From Nitratireductor sp. B36 (GTDB taxonomy: Bacteria > Pseudomonadota > Alphaproteobacteria > Rhizobiales > Rhizobiaceae), in assembly GCF_020833685.1 (NCBI RefSeq), contig NZ_JACKZY010000003.1:634997-698996 (forward strand): DNA of 64,000 nucleotides, written 5' to 3'. Below are positions 27,026 to 35,999 of the stretch, piece by piece (the first letter of the stretch is position 1; every line of letters starts with the position of its first letter). Below the pieces are notes generated by a model. The model made no database searches, was not told where the DNA came from, and saw only the letters and a list, made by a program, of their open reading frames with translations. Made by a program: the position numbers and the translations under genes.

Positions 27026-28513
27026 CTATTGATCGGTGACGATCTTCACCCTGGTGCCCGCTGAAGGTGACGCACCGGGTCCGAGAGCATTCAGCAGTCG
27101 GAAAAGCTCTACCTTCCGATCCACGCCGCGCATGCGTGCAGCCAGCGAAGCCAGCGTTTCGCCAGGCTGAACCGTGACCACGCGGATCCGCAGGGGGGTG
27201 AGCGCCGCGCGCTCCGCCTGATTGAGGACGCGGAAGCTCTGACCGACAGAATCGGCAACCTTTTCAAGTTCGCCGCTCGTTGCGGGGGCGGCGGTCAGCA
27301 GGCGATAGACCTGTCCGCCCGAACGGATCACCGTCACATCGAACTGCCAGCCATCGGCGCTGGCGCGTCCCTTGGCGGCCGGGTAGCCATTGATGGTGAG
27401 GGTCCGGATTGTCTCGGGCTCAAGCCCGGCAACCCAGCCACTCGTCAGATAATCGGTCAGGGATGTTCCCTGCGGAACGGTGGCTCCATCGAAACGGACG
27501 GCGATGTCCTCGGGTCCGACGGCGGTGACTGCTTTCGCTGAGTTGTCGATGATGAAGCCCTGGGGAACGCGGAAGGCGACGCCGAGCCTTGGATGAAGAA
27601 AGTCGCGTCCGCGCACAAACCCTTCTTCCGGGGAATCGCCGTAGATCATGCCGTCGATACCAGCGAGGAAGGAATCGCGGTCTCGCTTGCCCGCCGCGTT
27701 GGGCTGTTGAAGTTCACGGGCATGGCGTTGCGCGAGCTCGATGCGGCGTGGCGCGTTGGGGTGGCTGGCCAGAAAGTCGAGGCTGGCGTCCGTCGCGCCG
27801 CTGACGCTGCGAAAGCCCTGATAGGCGTCCATCGCTTGCAGGAAACGAGCCGCGGCGAACGCGTCGTAGCCGGCATGGGAGGTGGTGCGAATGCCAATAC
27901 GGTCGGCTTCAAGCTCCTGGTTTCGGGAGAATTGCGCAAGCCGCAATTTGCCGCGAACCAGTGCAGCCTGCGCCGCCTGATCGCGACCGCCCACCACTTC
28001 ATTGACCACCTTGGAAGCGAATTTTTCTTCCGCCTCCAGTTTCTGCCTCTCGATGCCATGATTGGCGGTCACGTGTGCCATTTCATGGGCCAGGACAGCG
28101 GCAAGCTCCGCCGAATCATTGGCAAGCGCCAAGAGCCCGCGTGTGACATAAAGGTAGCCGCCGGGCAGGGCGAACGCGTTCACGTTCGGTGAATTGAGTA
28201 TCGTGATCCGATAGGCGGCGCCGGTGTTTTGTTCGTCCAACGTCAGCGAGCCGACGACCTTGGCTACCATTCGTTCGAGCTTCGCGTCGGAATACTCGCC
28301 GCCATAGGTCTGGAGGATACGTGGGTGCTGCTGGCGGGCGAGACGTGCCAGCCGGTCACCGCGTGTCACCGTGTCCACCGTGACCGGGTTGGAGGATGGC
28401 ATGAAACTGCCCGTGTCGGTCGGGATCATCTGGCAGCCGGAGAGGAGCGCGGTGAGCGTCAGGGCCAGGACAGTTTTGCGCGACGATGACCGCGCGGGCG
28501 GCAGGAAGTTCAT
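27026..28513 (-). CDS. M48 metalloprotease lipoprotein with LysM domain (BepA-like)
   Basis: A 495-residue envelope protease. N-terminal signal peptide ends in the lipobox LLSGC, predicting a lipoprotein. The M48 zinc site is HEMAHVTANHG near residue 150, with the third ligand in ELEADRIG; the layout resembles YfgC/BepA and LoiP. The C-terminus carries a LysM-like motif (VVTVQPGETLASLAARM), suggesting peptidoglycan contact. ATG 28513 is chosen because the signal peptide starts there; an in-frame TTG at 28567 is unlikely. Expected role is outer-membrane protein quality control. Confidence 0.9.
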   Translation of the reverse strand: MNFLPPARSSSRKTVLALTLTALLSGCQMIPTDTGSFMPSSNPVTVDTVTRGDRLARLARQQHPRILQTYGGEYSDAKLERMVAKVVGSLTLDEQNTGAAYRITILNSPNVNAFALPGGYLYVTRGLLALANDSAELAAVLAHEMAHVTANHGIERQKLEAEEKFASKVVNEVVGGRDQAAQAALVRGKLRLAQFSRNQELEADRIGIRTTSHAGYDAFAAARFLQAMDAYQGFRSVSGATDASLDFLASHPNAPRRIELAQRHARELQQPNAAGKRDRDSFLAGIDGMIYGDSPEEGFVRGRDFLHPRLGVAFRVPQGFIIDNSAKAVTAVGPEDIAVRFDGATVPQGTSLTDYLTSGWVAGLEPETIRTLTINGYPAAKGRASADGWQFDVTVIRSGGQVYRLLTAAPATSGELEKVADSVGQSFRVLNQAERAALTPLRIRVVTVQPGETLASLAARMRGVDRKVELFRLLNALGPGASPSAGTRVKIVTDQ

Positions 28514-28684
28514 GGTAGCGGGCGCTCGATTGGACAAGTGAATGTCCTTCCGGTTGATCTTGTCCAAAGCATGACCAGCCTCAACCAGCCAGCCGCGCTT
28601 TTGGTTCCCTCAGCATTGCATCATGTCCCATCGGGGGCATCGTCTAGCGCATAAGCTGCAAAAGGGGAATCCATTTCTTGGAGC

Positions 28685-29431
28685 TTAGTTGATTTCGCGG
28701 CGCGCGCCTATATAGCGGTTGAAGGCGTCCGATGCCTTGCCAGAGATGAACGCATCGGTTGTGCCAATGGCGGAAACCTGTCCTTCTTCCACGAAGATCA
28801 TCGTTTTGCAAAGCCGCTCTGCATCGCGTGGATCATGCGTCGCCATCAGAATTGTCATTCCTTGCGCGGCGTGCAGCTCGGTGATGAGATCGAGCATCTC
28901 ATCACGCAGGGCAGGTCCGAGCGAAGCGAAGGGCTCGTCCATCAGAAGGACGGGGCGTCTGCGAATCAATACGCGCGCAAGCGCCACACGTTGGCGCTCT
29001 CCGCCCGAGAGCGCCTGGGGTAAGCGGTCTTCCTTGCCGGCGAGGCCGGTTCTGGCAAGAGCATCCGAAACCGCTGCCCGGTCTTCCTCGGTCAATTTCA
29101 GGGAAGCAGAGCGGCCAAGCCCCACATTCTGGGCGACGGTGAGATGCGCGAAGAGATTGTTTTCCTGAAACACCATGGAAACAGGCCTGCGGTGAGGATT
29201 GAGCCGGGAAACATCTTCGCCATTTATGAGAACGCGGCCCGCGGTGGGTTTCTCGAAGCCGGCTATCAGACTGAGCAGCGTCGATTTGCCCGAACCGCTT
29301 GGGCCCATAACGGCCACAATATCGGATGGCGCGATTGTTGCATCGAACGCCATCGGCCTCCCCCCCGGATAAGCGAATTGCAGCGCTTCCAGAGCGATTT
29401 GCGCGCCATGTCCAGCGGCGGTCTTGATCAT
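28685..29431 (-). CDS. thiQ: Thiamine ABC transporter ATP-binding protein
   Basis: A 248-residue ATPase energising thiamine/TPP uptake. Walker A GPSGSGKST, Q-loop in VFQENNLF, signature LSGGERQRVALARVL, Walker B VLLMDEPFASLGP and a switch histidine in MATHDPRDAE are all present. Its ATG overlaps the thiP stop by 4 bp (ATGA), proving the frame and indicating translational coupling. Third gene of thiBPQ. Confidence 0.94.
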   Translation of the reverse strand: MIKTAAGHGAQIALEALQFAYPGGRPMAFDATIAPSDIVAVMGPSGSGKSTLLSLIAGFEKPTAGRVLINGEDVSRLNPHRRPVSMVFQENNLFAHLTVAQNVGLGRSASLKLTEEDRAAVSDALARTGLAGKEDRLPQALSGGERQRVALARVLIRRRPVLLMDEPFASLGPALRDEMLDLITELHAAQGMTILMATHDPRDAERLCKTMIFVEEGQVSAIGTTDAFISGKASDAFNRYIGARREIN

Positions 29432-31026
29432 GTCTTCTCCCTGCCGAGACGATCGGCGATGAACATCAATGCCAGACAGAGAAGCCCCAGGAAAAGAGCG
29501 AGGCCGGCGGCATCTGCCGTGCGGTAGCTGCCCATGCGCTGCAGCAGGAGATAGGGCAGCGTCTGCACCTGATCGGAGCCGAACAGGGCGATGACGCCGA
29601 GATCGCCCAGAGATAGGGCGGCAGCGAAGGCGAGTGCGGTGGCAGCGGGACGTTTGAGCGCAGGCCAGTCGACAAGGCGTAGCCTGCTCCACCCGGTAAT
29701 GCCAAGTGAGAGACACAGTCTTTCATGGCGGGCGCTGGCGGCATCATAAGCCGGACGAATGGCACGGATGGCGAAGGGCATGGCCATTACCGCATTGGCC
29801 GTGACGACCATGACCGGCGCGAAGGCGAAGACATTGCCCACATGGCGCAGGAGAATAAACCAGCCAGCACCGATGACCAGCGGCGGAACGATGAGCACCA
29901 TGGCAGCACCGCTGTCGGTTGCGCGCTCCAGCAGGGTTGCGGGCAGGGCGCCGCGTTTCATTTCCAGCGCGCGCCGGGCCGCGACCAGTGCCAGTGACAG
30001 GATGAGGCACAGGAGGGCCGACAGACTCGCGAAAACAAGGCTGGTGGCGGTGGCCGCAAAGACCGCGCTTTCGGTGGCAAGGCGTCCGAGATCGGCTTTC
30101 AGGCCAGCGACCACGGTTGCCGCCATCGGCCCTGCAACGAAGAAGAGGGCGACAAGGATGAGGGCTGCGTTAAGACCGGTCTCTGCGGGCGTATGCCAGA
30201 CGATCCGTCGGGGTGCGACGGGGAGGTTTGCATCGCCGCTGAAGGACGCGCCGAGGCGGCTCATTGCCAACACGATGCTGCCCGCCAGTGCCACCTGAAT
30301 GAGGGTGAGCACCAGTGCAAGGGCAGGGTCGAAGTCGAAGCGCAAGGCCTGATAAATCGCCACTTCGAGTGTGGTCGCGCGCGGGCCTCCTCCGAGTAGC
30401 AAGACGATGGTGAAGGACGTGACGCACAGCATGAAAACGAGCCCGGCAATGCCGGGCAGGGCAGCGCGCATGGCCGGCCATTCGAGAAACCGGAACGAGG
30501 CTCGCGCGCCCATGCCAAGCTGGGCTGCAAGACGCCACTGGTCTGCCGGCACGCTTTCAAGCGCGTTCAGGAAGAGCCGCGTTGCGAGCGGCAGGTTGAA
30601 GAAGACATGGGCGACCAGAATGCCCGAAAGGCCATAGATGCCAGGCCAGTGCTCGTTGAAGGCGACCGACAGGAATGGCGCGAAGAAGCCCGCGCGGCCA
30701 TAGAGCGCGAGCACGCCAAGGGCAGCGACAATGGCTGGCAGCGCAAGCGGCACGGCGAACAGGCGCAGGATGAAGGCGCGGCCCGGAAAGGCCGGATGCC
30801 GCGCCAGCGCACGCGCCAGAAGGATCGAAGGGAGCACCGAGAGCAGCGTGGAAAGCAGGGCCTGCCAGAGCGTGAAACGGGCAATGCGCAGAAGCCATGC
30901 ATCGAACGCATCCAGCACGCCAGAACCCTGGCGTGCCGCTTCCAATGCGAGGCCGATAAAGGCTCCGCTGACAAGCAGGCCGACGGCCGCTAGCGCGACA
31001 CGCCCTGCGGTTATGCGTCTGTCCAT
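29428..31026 (-). CDS. thiP: Thiamine ABC transporter permease
   Basis: A 532-residue fused permease with about twelve helices and two binding-protein-dependent transport domains. The cytoplasmic coupling motifs appear twice (LPGIAGLVFMLCVTSFT in the first half and LKRPAATALAFAAALSLGDLG in the second). ThiP, like SfuB, carries both permease halves in one chain. ATG 31026 lies 19 bp after the thiB stop; a GTG nine bases earlier is possible. Operon thiB-thiP-thiQ. Confidence 0.93.
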   Translation of the reverse strand: MDRRITAGRVALAAVGLLVSGAFIGLALEAARQGSGVLDAFDAWLLRIARFTLWQALLSTLLSVLPSILLARALARHPAFPGRAFILRLFAVPLALPAIVAALGVLALYGRAGFFAPFLSVAFNEHWPGIYGLSGILVAHVFFNLPLATRLFLNALESVPADQWRLAAQLGMGARASFRFLEWPAMRAALPGIAGLVFMLCVTSFTIVLLLGGGPRATTLEVAIYQALRFDFDPALALVLTLIQVALAGSIVLAMSRLGASFSGDANLPVAPRRIVWHTPAETGLNAALILVALFFVAGPMAATVVAGLKADLGRLATESAVFAATATSLVFASLSALLCLILSLALVAARRALEMKRGALPATLLERATDSGAAMVLIVPPLVIGAGWFILLRHVGNVFAFAPVMVVTANAVMAMPFAIRAIRPAYDAASARHERLCLSLGITGWSRLRLVDWPALKRPAATALAFAAALSLGDLGVIALFGSDQVQTLPYLLLQRMGSYRTADAAGLALFLGLLCLALMFIADRLGREKT

Positions 31027-31045
31027 GGCTGGCACCGGGGTGTGC

Positions 31046-32050
31046 TTAGCGGCTCATCACCGAAAGCCACTCATCGACCCATGTCTTCCGGTTCTTTGCC
31101 ACCTCTTCAGGCGGGAACTCGAGCGTTTTGGTCGGTTTGACGAGTTCATCGAAAACCGGATTCAACTTGCCGGAGGTTTCTCCGGCCGGGAACATCCAGT
31201 TGGTTTCGGGAATGGCGTCCTGAAAGCCGGGACCGGTCATGAAGGCGAGGAATTTCTGCGCCAGCGGGTTTTTTGCGCCCGCAACCGTCTGTGCCGCCAC
31301 TTCCACCTGCAGGTAATGGCCTTCCGCGAAGCTGGCTGCCTTGTAGCGCTCCGTATCCTCGGCGATGCGGTGATAGGCGGGCGAGGTGGTGTAGGAGAGC
31401 ACCATGGGAACCTCACCGCTGGTGAACAGTCCATAGGCCTCACTCCAGCCGGGTGTCACCGTCAGCACCTTGTCCTGCAGCCGGCTCCAGGCTTCTGATG
31501 CCTTGTCTCCATAGACGGCCTTGACCCAGAGCAGAAGACCTAGGCCCGGTGTGGAGGTGCGCGGGTCCTGAATGGCGATCTTCAGATCACCCTCGGCCTC
31601 CACCAGTTCCTTCAGGCTTGCCGGTGGTGTCTCGATGGCTTCGGTGTCGTAGACGAAGGCGAAATAGCCATAGTCGAAGGGTACGAAAATGTCGTTCTCA
31701 AAGCCGCCCGGCACCTCTACCTTGGCCGTATCAATACCGTGGGGGGCGAAGAGGCCGGTTTCCTGCGCCTCGTGGAGAAGATTATTGTCGAGGCCGAGCA
31801 CAATGTCGGCTTTCGTGGAGCTGCCCTCAAGCCGGACACGGTTCAGCAGTGCCACGCCATCGGCGACCGAAACGAATTCCACGTCGCAACCGCATTCCGC
31901 CTCAAACGCCTTTTCCACCTGTGGGCCTGGGCCCCAGTCGGATGTGAAGCTCTCATAGGTGTACACTGTGAGCTTATTCTGGTCGAATGCCTGCCCGGAA
32001 AGGGCCAATGTGCCGAGCACCAGGGTGGAAAGCAGGGTGGTGGTGCGCAT
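31046..32050 (-). CDS. thiB: Thiamine-binding periplasmic protein
   Basis: A 334-residue solute-binding protein (TbpA/ThiB) that delivers thiamine, TMP or TPP to ThiPQ. A signal peptide ([19 protein letters not shown]) leads into [17 protein letters not shown], the ThiB N-terminal signature, and later [13 protein letters not shown] and [12 protein letters not shown] 32050 has an excellent Shine-Dalgarno (GAGGAGG), which can be masked by the upstream hairpin. A TPP riboswitch controls the operon. Confidence 0.95.
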   Translation of the reverse strand: MRTTTLLSTLVLGTLALSGQAFDQNKLTVYTYESFTSDWGPGPQVEKAFEAECGCDVEFVSVADGVALLNRVRLEGSSTKADIVLGLDNNLLHEAQETGLFAPHGIDTAKVEVPGGFENDIFVPFDYGYFAFVYDTEAIETPPASLKELVEAEGDLKIAIQDPRTSTPGLGLLLWVKAVYGDKASEAWSRLQDKVLTVTPGWSEAYGLFTSGEVPMVLSYTTSPAYHRIAEDTERYKAASFAEGHYLQVEVAAQTVAGAKNPLAQKFLAFMTGPGFQDAIPETNWMFPAGETSGKLNPVFDELVKPTKTLEFPPEEVAKNRKTWVDEWLSVMSR

Positions 32051-32052
32051 CT

Positions 32053-32086
32053 GCGCCTCCTCTTTTCTGGTCTGGGAATGAGGCGC
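32053..32086 (-). promoter_or_regulatory. Ribosome-binding-site-sequestering hairpin of thiB
   Basis: On the minus strand GCGCCTC (32080-32086) can pair with GAGGCGC (32053-32059), which contains part of the thiB Shine-Dalgarno. It lies directly after the TPP aptamer, so it is a plausible translational expression platform. Confidence 0.65.
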
Positions 32087-32098
32087 TGAGTGAAAAGC

Positions 32099-32198
32099 GT
32101 CTAATCCCTCCGCCGGTATCAGCCGGATCAGGTTCCGCGGGTTGGTTGGGTTCTTCCCAAGCCTCTCAGCCGACAATGCGCCGGCACCCCGTTAGAGC
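32099..32198 (-). promoter_or_regulatory. TPP riboswitch (THI element)
   Basis: On the minus strand the conserved blocks occur in order: ACGGGGTGCC (32183-32192), GGCTGAGA (32164-32171), GAACCTGATC (32126-32135), and the TACCGGCG-type block ending in GGAGGGA (32105-32118). The P1 stem pairs TCTAA (32192-32196) with TTAGA (32100-32104). It binds thiamine pyrophosphate and controls thiBPQ. A TATTTT -10-like box lies just upstream near 32205. Confidence 0.96.
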
Positions 32199-32295
32199 GA
32201 CCGGGAAAATAGGGCGCGGTGCGCAGCTCCGCAAGGGGGGTGAATGGTGCAAACGCCGTTGGCGCTGGCCCGCCGGCATGATATGGGCCTCGCCC

Positions 32296-32943
32296 ATGAG
32301 CCGATTTACCCTTCTCCTTGGCGGAGACCTCACCCGGACACCGGCCCTTGATGCCGAAATCGCCGACAGCCGCATCATCGCAGCGGATTCGGGCATGCGC
32401 CATGCTGCGCTTCTGGATGTGAAGCCCGAGCTCTGGGTGGGGGACTTCGATTCCGTGCCCGACGGGTTTGAGGATGCCTATGTCGACGTGGCGCGCCGCA
32501 CCTTTCCCTCCGAGAAGGACAAGACCGACGGCGAGATCGCGATTGCGGCAGCTCTGGAGGCCGGGGCGACAAGCCTTCTGCTGGCCGGCGCCTTTGGTGG
32601 CGAACGGGCCGACCACATGTTCCTGCATTTCGCGCAGGCATTGCAGCTCTCCGAGCGCGGCATTGCCGCGAAGCTGACGAGCGGGCATCAGGAAGGCGTG
32701 CCGCTCGTCCCGGGGCGGCGCCACAGCTTCGCCTATGCTGATGGAACACTGTTTTCGATCCTCGGCTTTTCGGAGCTTTCCGGCCTCACGGTCGAAGGCG
32801 CGAAATGGCCGCTCGATGCCGTGGAGGTGCCCTTCGGATCGTCTCTGACACTTTCCAATGTCGTTGAGGGCGACCTCTCGATAACCTTGAAAAAGGGCCG
32901 GGCGCTGTTCATGGCGCATCTACTGAATGACGGAGAACGCTGA
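32296..32943 (+). CDS. thiN: Thiamine diphosphokinase
   Basis: A 215-residue thiamine pyrophosphokinase that makes TPP from thiamine. Family features: LLLGGDLTR at the start, IAADSGMRHA, WVGDFDSV, SEKDKTDGEIAIAAAL and GAFGGERADHMFLH. It is divergent from the riboswitch-controlled thiamine transporter, giving a salvage unit of uptake plus activation. The riboswitch reads only toward thiB, so thiN is apparently not under it. The ABC-F gene follows 3 bp later. Confidence 0.92.
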   Translation: MSRFTLLLGGDLTRTPALDAEIADSRIIAADSGMRHAALLDVKPELWVGDFDSVPDGFEDAYVDVARRTFPSEKDKTDGEIAIAAALEAGATSLLLAGAFGGERADHMFLHFAQALQLSERGIAAKLTSGHQEGVPLVPGRRHSFAYADGTLFSILGFSELSGLTVEGAKWPLDAVEVPFGSSLTLSNVVEGDLSITLKKGRALFMAHLLNDGER

Positions 32944-32946
32944 ACC

Positions 32947-34758
32947 ATGGCGCCGCCACTCTTAAAGCTGGATGATATTCGTTTGACCTTCGGTGGCACG
33001 CCGCTGCTGGCCGGTGCCTCGCTGATGGTCGGCCCCGGCGAGCGGCTTGCGCTGGTGGGGCGGAATGGCTCCGGCAAGTCGACCCTGTTGAAGATTGCCG
33101 CCGGGCTCGTGGAGCCGCAGGATGGCGAGATCTTCCGCCAACCGACGGCAACCATACGTTATTTGCCGCAGACGCCCGACTGGCAGGGGTTCGCGACCGT
33201 GCGCGCCTATGTGGAGGCGGGGCTTGGGCCTGCCGACGACATCAACCGGGTGGCGCTGGTCATCGACCGGCTGGGGCTCACGGGCGATGAAGACCCGGCG
33301 ACGCTTTCTGGCGGCGAGGCGCGCCGTGCGGCACTGGCCCGCGTGCTTGCGCCGGAGCCGGATCTGCTACTGCTCGATGAGCCGACCAACCATCTCGACC
33401 TCGCCACGATCGAGTGGCTTGAGGAAGAGTTGCAACGGACCTCTTCCGCTTTGGTCACCATCTCGCATGACCGCCGATTTCTGGAAAAGGTAAGCCGCGC
33501 AACCGTGTGGCTCGACCGGGGTGTGACGCGCCGGCTCGACAAGGGGTTCGCCCATTTTGAGGACTGGCGCGATCAGGTGCTCGAAGAGGAAGAACGCGAG
33601 CAGCACAAGCTCGCCCGCAAGATCGAGCGCGAAGAGCACTGGCTGCGCTATGGCGTGACCGCGCGCCGCAAGCGCAATGTGCGCCGCCTTGGTGAGTTGC
33701 AGGCGCTGCGCGAGAAACACCGCAGCCACCGCGGCGCGGAAGGCGTGGCGACCATGGCGGCCAGTGATGCCGCTGAATCCGGCAAGCTTGTCATCGAGGC
33801 GAAGGGGCTCGCCAAATCCTATGACGGACTGCAGGTGGTCAAGGACTTTTCCGCGCGCATCCTGCGTGGCGACCGTGTCGGCCTTGTCGGGCCCAATGGC
33901 GCCGGCAAAACGACGCTGATCAATCTTCTGACAGGCAAGCTTGAGCCCGATGAGGGATCGCTGCGGCTCGGTGCCAATCTGGACATCGCCATTCTGGACC
34001 AGAAGCGAGCGCTCGATCCGCTGGAGACGCTCTCTCACTTCCTGACCGACGGGCGCGGCGACAGCGTCGTCGTCAATGGGCAGGAGCGACATGTCGTTTC
34101 CTACATGAAGGACTTTTTGTTCAAACCCGAGCAGGCGCGCACACCGATCCGCGAGCTTTCGGGCGGTGAACGCGCGCGGCTGGTTCTGGCCCGGCTCCTC
34201 GCACGCCCGGCCAATCTGCTGGTTCTGGATGAACCGACAAACGATCTCGATATGGAGACGCTCGACCTTCTGCAGGAGCTTGTCGAGGACTTTCCCGGCA
34301 CGGTGCTGCTCGTCAGCCATGACCGCGATTTCCTCGACCGTACGGTGACGAGCACCATTGCGCCTGCGGGCGATGGCCGCTGGATCGAGTATGCCGGCGG
34401 CTATTCCGACATGATGGCGCAGCGCAAGGGCGAGGAGCTGGAGCGGCGCAAGACCCGTAGTGCCGAGCAGCAGAAGGCGAAGCCAGCCGGCAATGCAGGC
34501 ACGCCCAAGGCCGGTTCGAAAAAGCTCTCCTACAAGCAGAAATTCGCGCTGGAGACGCTGCCAAAGAAAATCGACGAGCTGGCGGATGAGATCGCGGCAT
34601 TGGAAGAGAAACTCGCCGATCCGAATCTCTACACGCGGGATGCAGCCGCTTTTCAGCGCTATTCCAAAGAGCTTGATGAAAAGCGCGCGAGCCGGGAGAC
34701 GATGGAAGAGGAATGGCTGGAGCTGGAGATGCTGCGCGAGGAGGTTGAGGGCGCATAG
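32947..34758 (+). CDS. ABC-F family ATPase (Uup-like)
   Basis: A 603-residue cytosolic protein with two ABC domains and no membrane segment, acting on ribosomes or translation. Domain 1: Walker [10 protein letters not shown] (residues 38-46), signature [15 protein letters not shown], Walker [15 protein letters not shown] charged linker follows ([15 protein letters not shown]), then domain 2 with [24 protein letters not shown] and [12 protein letters not shown]. The basic [15 protein letters not shown] region and the C-terminal coiled coil (from about residue 525) fit Uup. It is 3 bp behind thiN. Confidence 0.93.
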   Translation: MAPPLLKLDDIRLTFGGTPLLAGASLMVGPGERLALVGRNGSGKSTLLKIAAGLVEPQDGEIFRQPTATIRYLPQTPDWQGFATVRAYVEAGLGPADDINRVALVIDRLGLTGDEDPATLSGGEARRAALARVLAPEPDLLLLDEPTNHLDLATIEWLEEELQRTSSALVTISHDRRFLEKVSRATVWLDRGVTRRLDKGFAHFEDWRDQVLEEEEREQHKLARKIEREEHWLRYGVTARRKRNVRRLGELQALREKHRSHRGAEGVATMAASDAAESGKLVIEAKGLAKSYDGLQVVKDFSARILRGDRVGLVGPNGAGKTTLINLLTGKLEPDEGSLRLGANLDIAILDQKRALDPLETLSHFLTDGRGDSVVVNGQERHVVSYMKDFLFKPEQARTPIRELSGGERARLVLARLLARPANLLVLDEPTNDLDMETLDLLQELVEDFPGTVLLVSHDRDFLDRTVTSTIAPAGDGRWIEYAGGYSDMMAQRKGEELERRKTRSAEQQKAKPAGNAGTPKAGSKKLSYKQKFALETLPKKIDELADEIAALEEKLADPNLYTRDAAAFQRYSKELDEKRASRETMEEEWLELEMLREEVEGA

Positions 34759-34791
34759 CACCTCTTGCTTTTTTGGACACCGACTTCAAAG

Positions 34792-34834
34792 CCCCCTTCT
34801 CCCCGCCGGCGGGGAGAAGGTGAGGATGAGGGGC
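34792..34834 (+). repeat. Palindromic repeat, copy A
   Basis: CCTTCTCCCCGCC (34795-34807) meets its exact complement (34808-34820), followed by TGAGGATGAGGGG. The same unit occurs in ftsY at 52466, 52576 and 52715 and in reverse as copy B. It is reminiscent of the rhizobial RIME-type intergenic repeats. Here it follows the ABC-F gene and may act as a terminator-like hairpin. Confidence 0.85.
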
Positions 34835-34896
34835 GAGCGCCATGTTCTGTGAAACCGCAATACGCGAGAGTTTTACAAGCGCGGCGTCAGCGCCAA

Positions 34897-34943
34897 CCCC
34901 TCATCCCCCTGCCGGGACCTTCTCCCCGCAGGCGGGGAGAAGG
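34897..34943 (-). repeat. Palindromic repeat, copy B (inverse orientation)
   Basis: CCCCTCATCC (34897-34906), an 11-nt spacer, then CCTTCTCCCCGC (34918-34929) and GCGGGGAGAAGG (34932-34943). It faces copy A across about 60 bp, 39 bp upstream of xerC. Confidence 0.85.
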
Positions 34944-34981
34944 AAGCCGCCTTCACCGCTCGCTAACCAGACTGGTTCAGA

Positions 34982-35932
34982 ATGCCGCGTATGGACCAGG
35001 ATTTCCTCATTTCCGCAAAGCCCGACCTCCAGAAGGCCCGTGTCAGGTGGCTTGCCTCGCTGGCCGATGAGCGGCGTCTTTCGGCGCTGACCGTCGATGC
35101 CTATGAGCGCGACACACGGCAGTTTCTGCAGTTTCTCACAGGGCATTGCGGCGAGGCACCGGGTCTCTCCGACATTGCCGAGCTGCGCCCGGCGGACCTG
35201 CGCGCCTTTCTGGCCTTTCGGCGGGGCAAGGGGGCGGGAGCGCGCACGCTCGGGCGCGGGCTTGCCGGGGTTCGCTCGTTTCTGCGGTATCTGGAGCGTC
35301 GGGGGCTGGTGAACGCAGCGGCTGCGGCTGCGCTGAAGGCGCCGCGTGCTCCGCGCGCGCTGCCCAAGCCGCTAACGGCCGCCGATGCGCGCAAGGTTGC
35401 CTCGGGCGAGGGGCAACTTGCCGAGGAACCGTGGATCGCGGCGCGGAATGCCGCCGTCTTCACGCTGCTTTATGGAGCCGGGCTTCGCATTTCGGAGGCG
35501 CTGGGGCTTCTAGGCGGCCAGGTCGGGGAACTGCGCCAAGGCGCGCTCAGGATCACCGGCAAGGGCGGCAAGACACGGCTTGTGCCGGTGCTGCCGGTAT
35601 CCGCCGAGGCGGTCGCCGAGTATCAGCGCCTTTGCCCTTATCATCTGGAGGCCGACGGGCCGCTTTTTCGCGGCGCGCGTGGCGGTGCGTTGCAGCCTGC
35701 GATCATTCAGCGCGAGATGAAGCGTATGCGCTCCGCGCTCAACCTGCCGGAGACAGCAACGCCGCATGCGCTCAGGCATTCCTTCGCCACGCATCTTCTT
35801 GGGCGCGGCGGCGATCTGCGCGCGATCCAGGAGCTTCTGGGCCATGCGAGCCTCTCCACGACGCAGGTCTATACGGGTGTGGACACGGCGCGGCTTCTCG
35901 AAATCTACGATGCCGCCCATCCGCGGGCCTGA
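34982..35932 (+). CDS. xerC: Tyrosine recombinase XerC
   Basis: A 316-residue site-specific recombinase that with XerD resolves chromosome dimers at dif. An N-terminal SAM-like core-binding domain (ALTVDAYERDTRQFLQFL) precedes the catalytic domain with Arg in YGAGLRISEALGL, Lys in GKGGKTRLVP, HALRHSFATHLL, LGHASLSTTQ and the tyrosine nucleophile in QVYTGV. All catalytic residues are intact. ATG 34982 and 34991 are both possible. A dif site was not seen in the window. Preceded by two palindromic repeats. Confidence 0.92.
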   Translation: MPRMDQDFLISAKPDLQKARVRWLASLADERRLSALTVDAYERDTRQFLQFLTGHCGEAPGLSDIAELRPADLRAFLAFRRGKGAGARTLGRGLAGVRSFLRYLERRGLVNAAAAAALKAPRAPRALPKPLTAADARKVASGEGQLAEEPWIAARNAAVFTLLYGAGLRISEALGLLGGQVGELRQGALRITGKGGKTRLVPVLPVSAEAVAEYQRLCPYHLEADGPLFRGARGGALQPAIIQREMKRMRSALNLPETATPHALRHSFATHLLGRGGDLRAIQELLGHASLSTTQVYTGVDTARLLEIYDAAHPRA

Positions 35933-35999
35933 AGCCATTGCTCGCAATTTGTGGTGGCGGTTTAACGGTTTCGCCGGGATTTGCCGCTAGCGTGGCGCC

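Noticed and set aside
28514-28684. Possible EcfG promoter upstream of the M48 peptidase
   Set aside because: The -35-like GGAAC is present on the minus strand but the -10 element is GGTT rather than CGTT, so the match is too weak.
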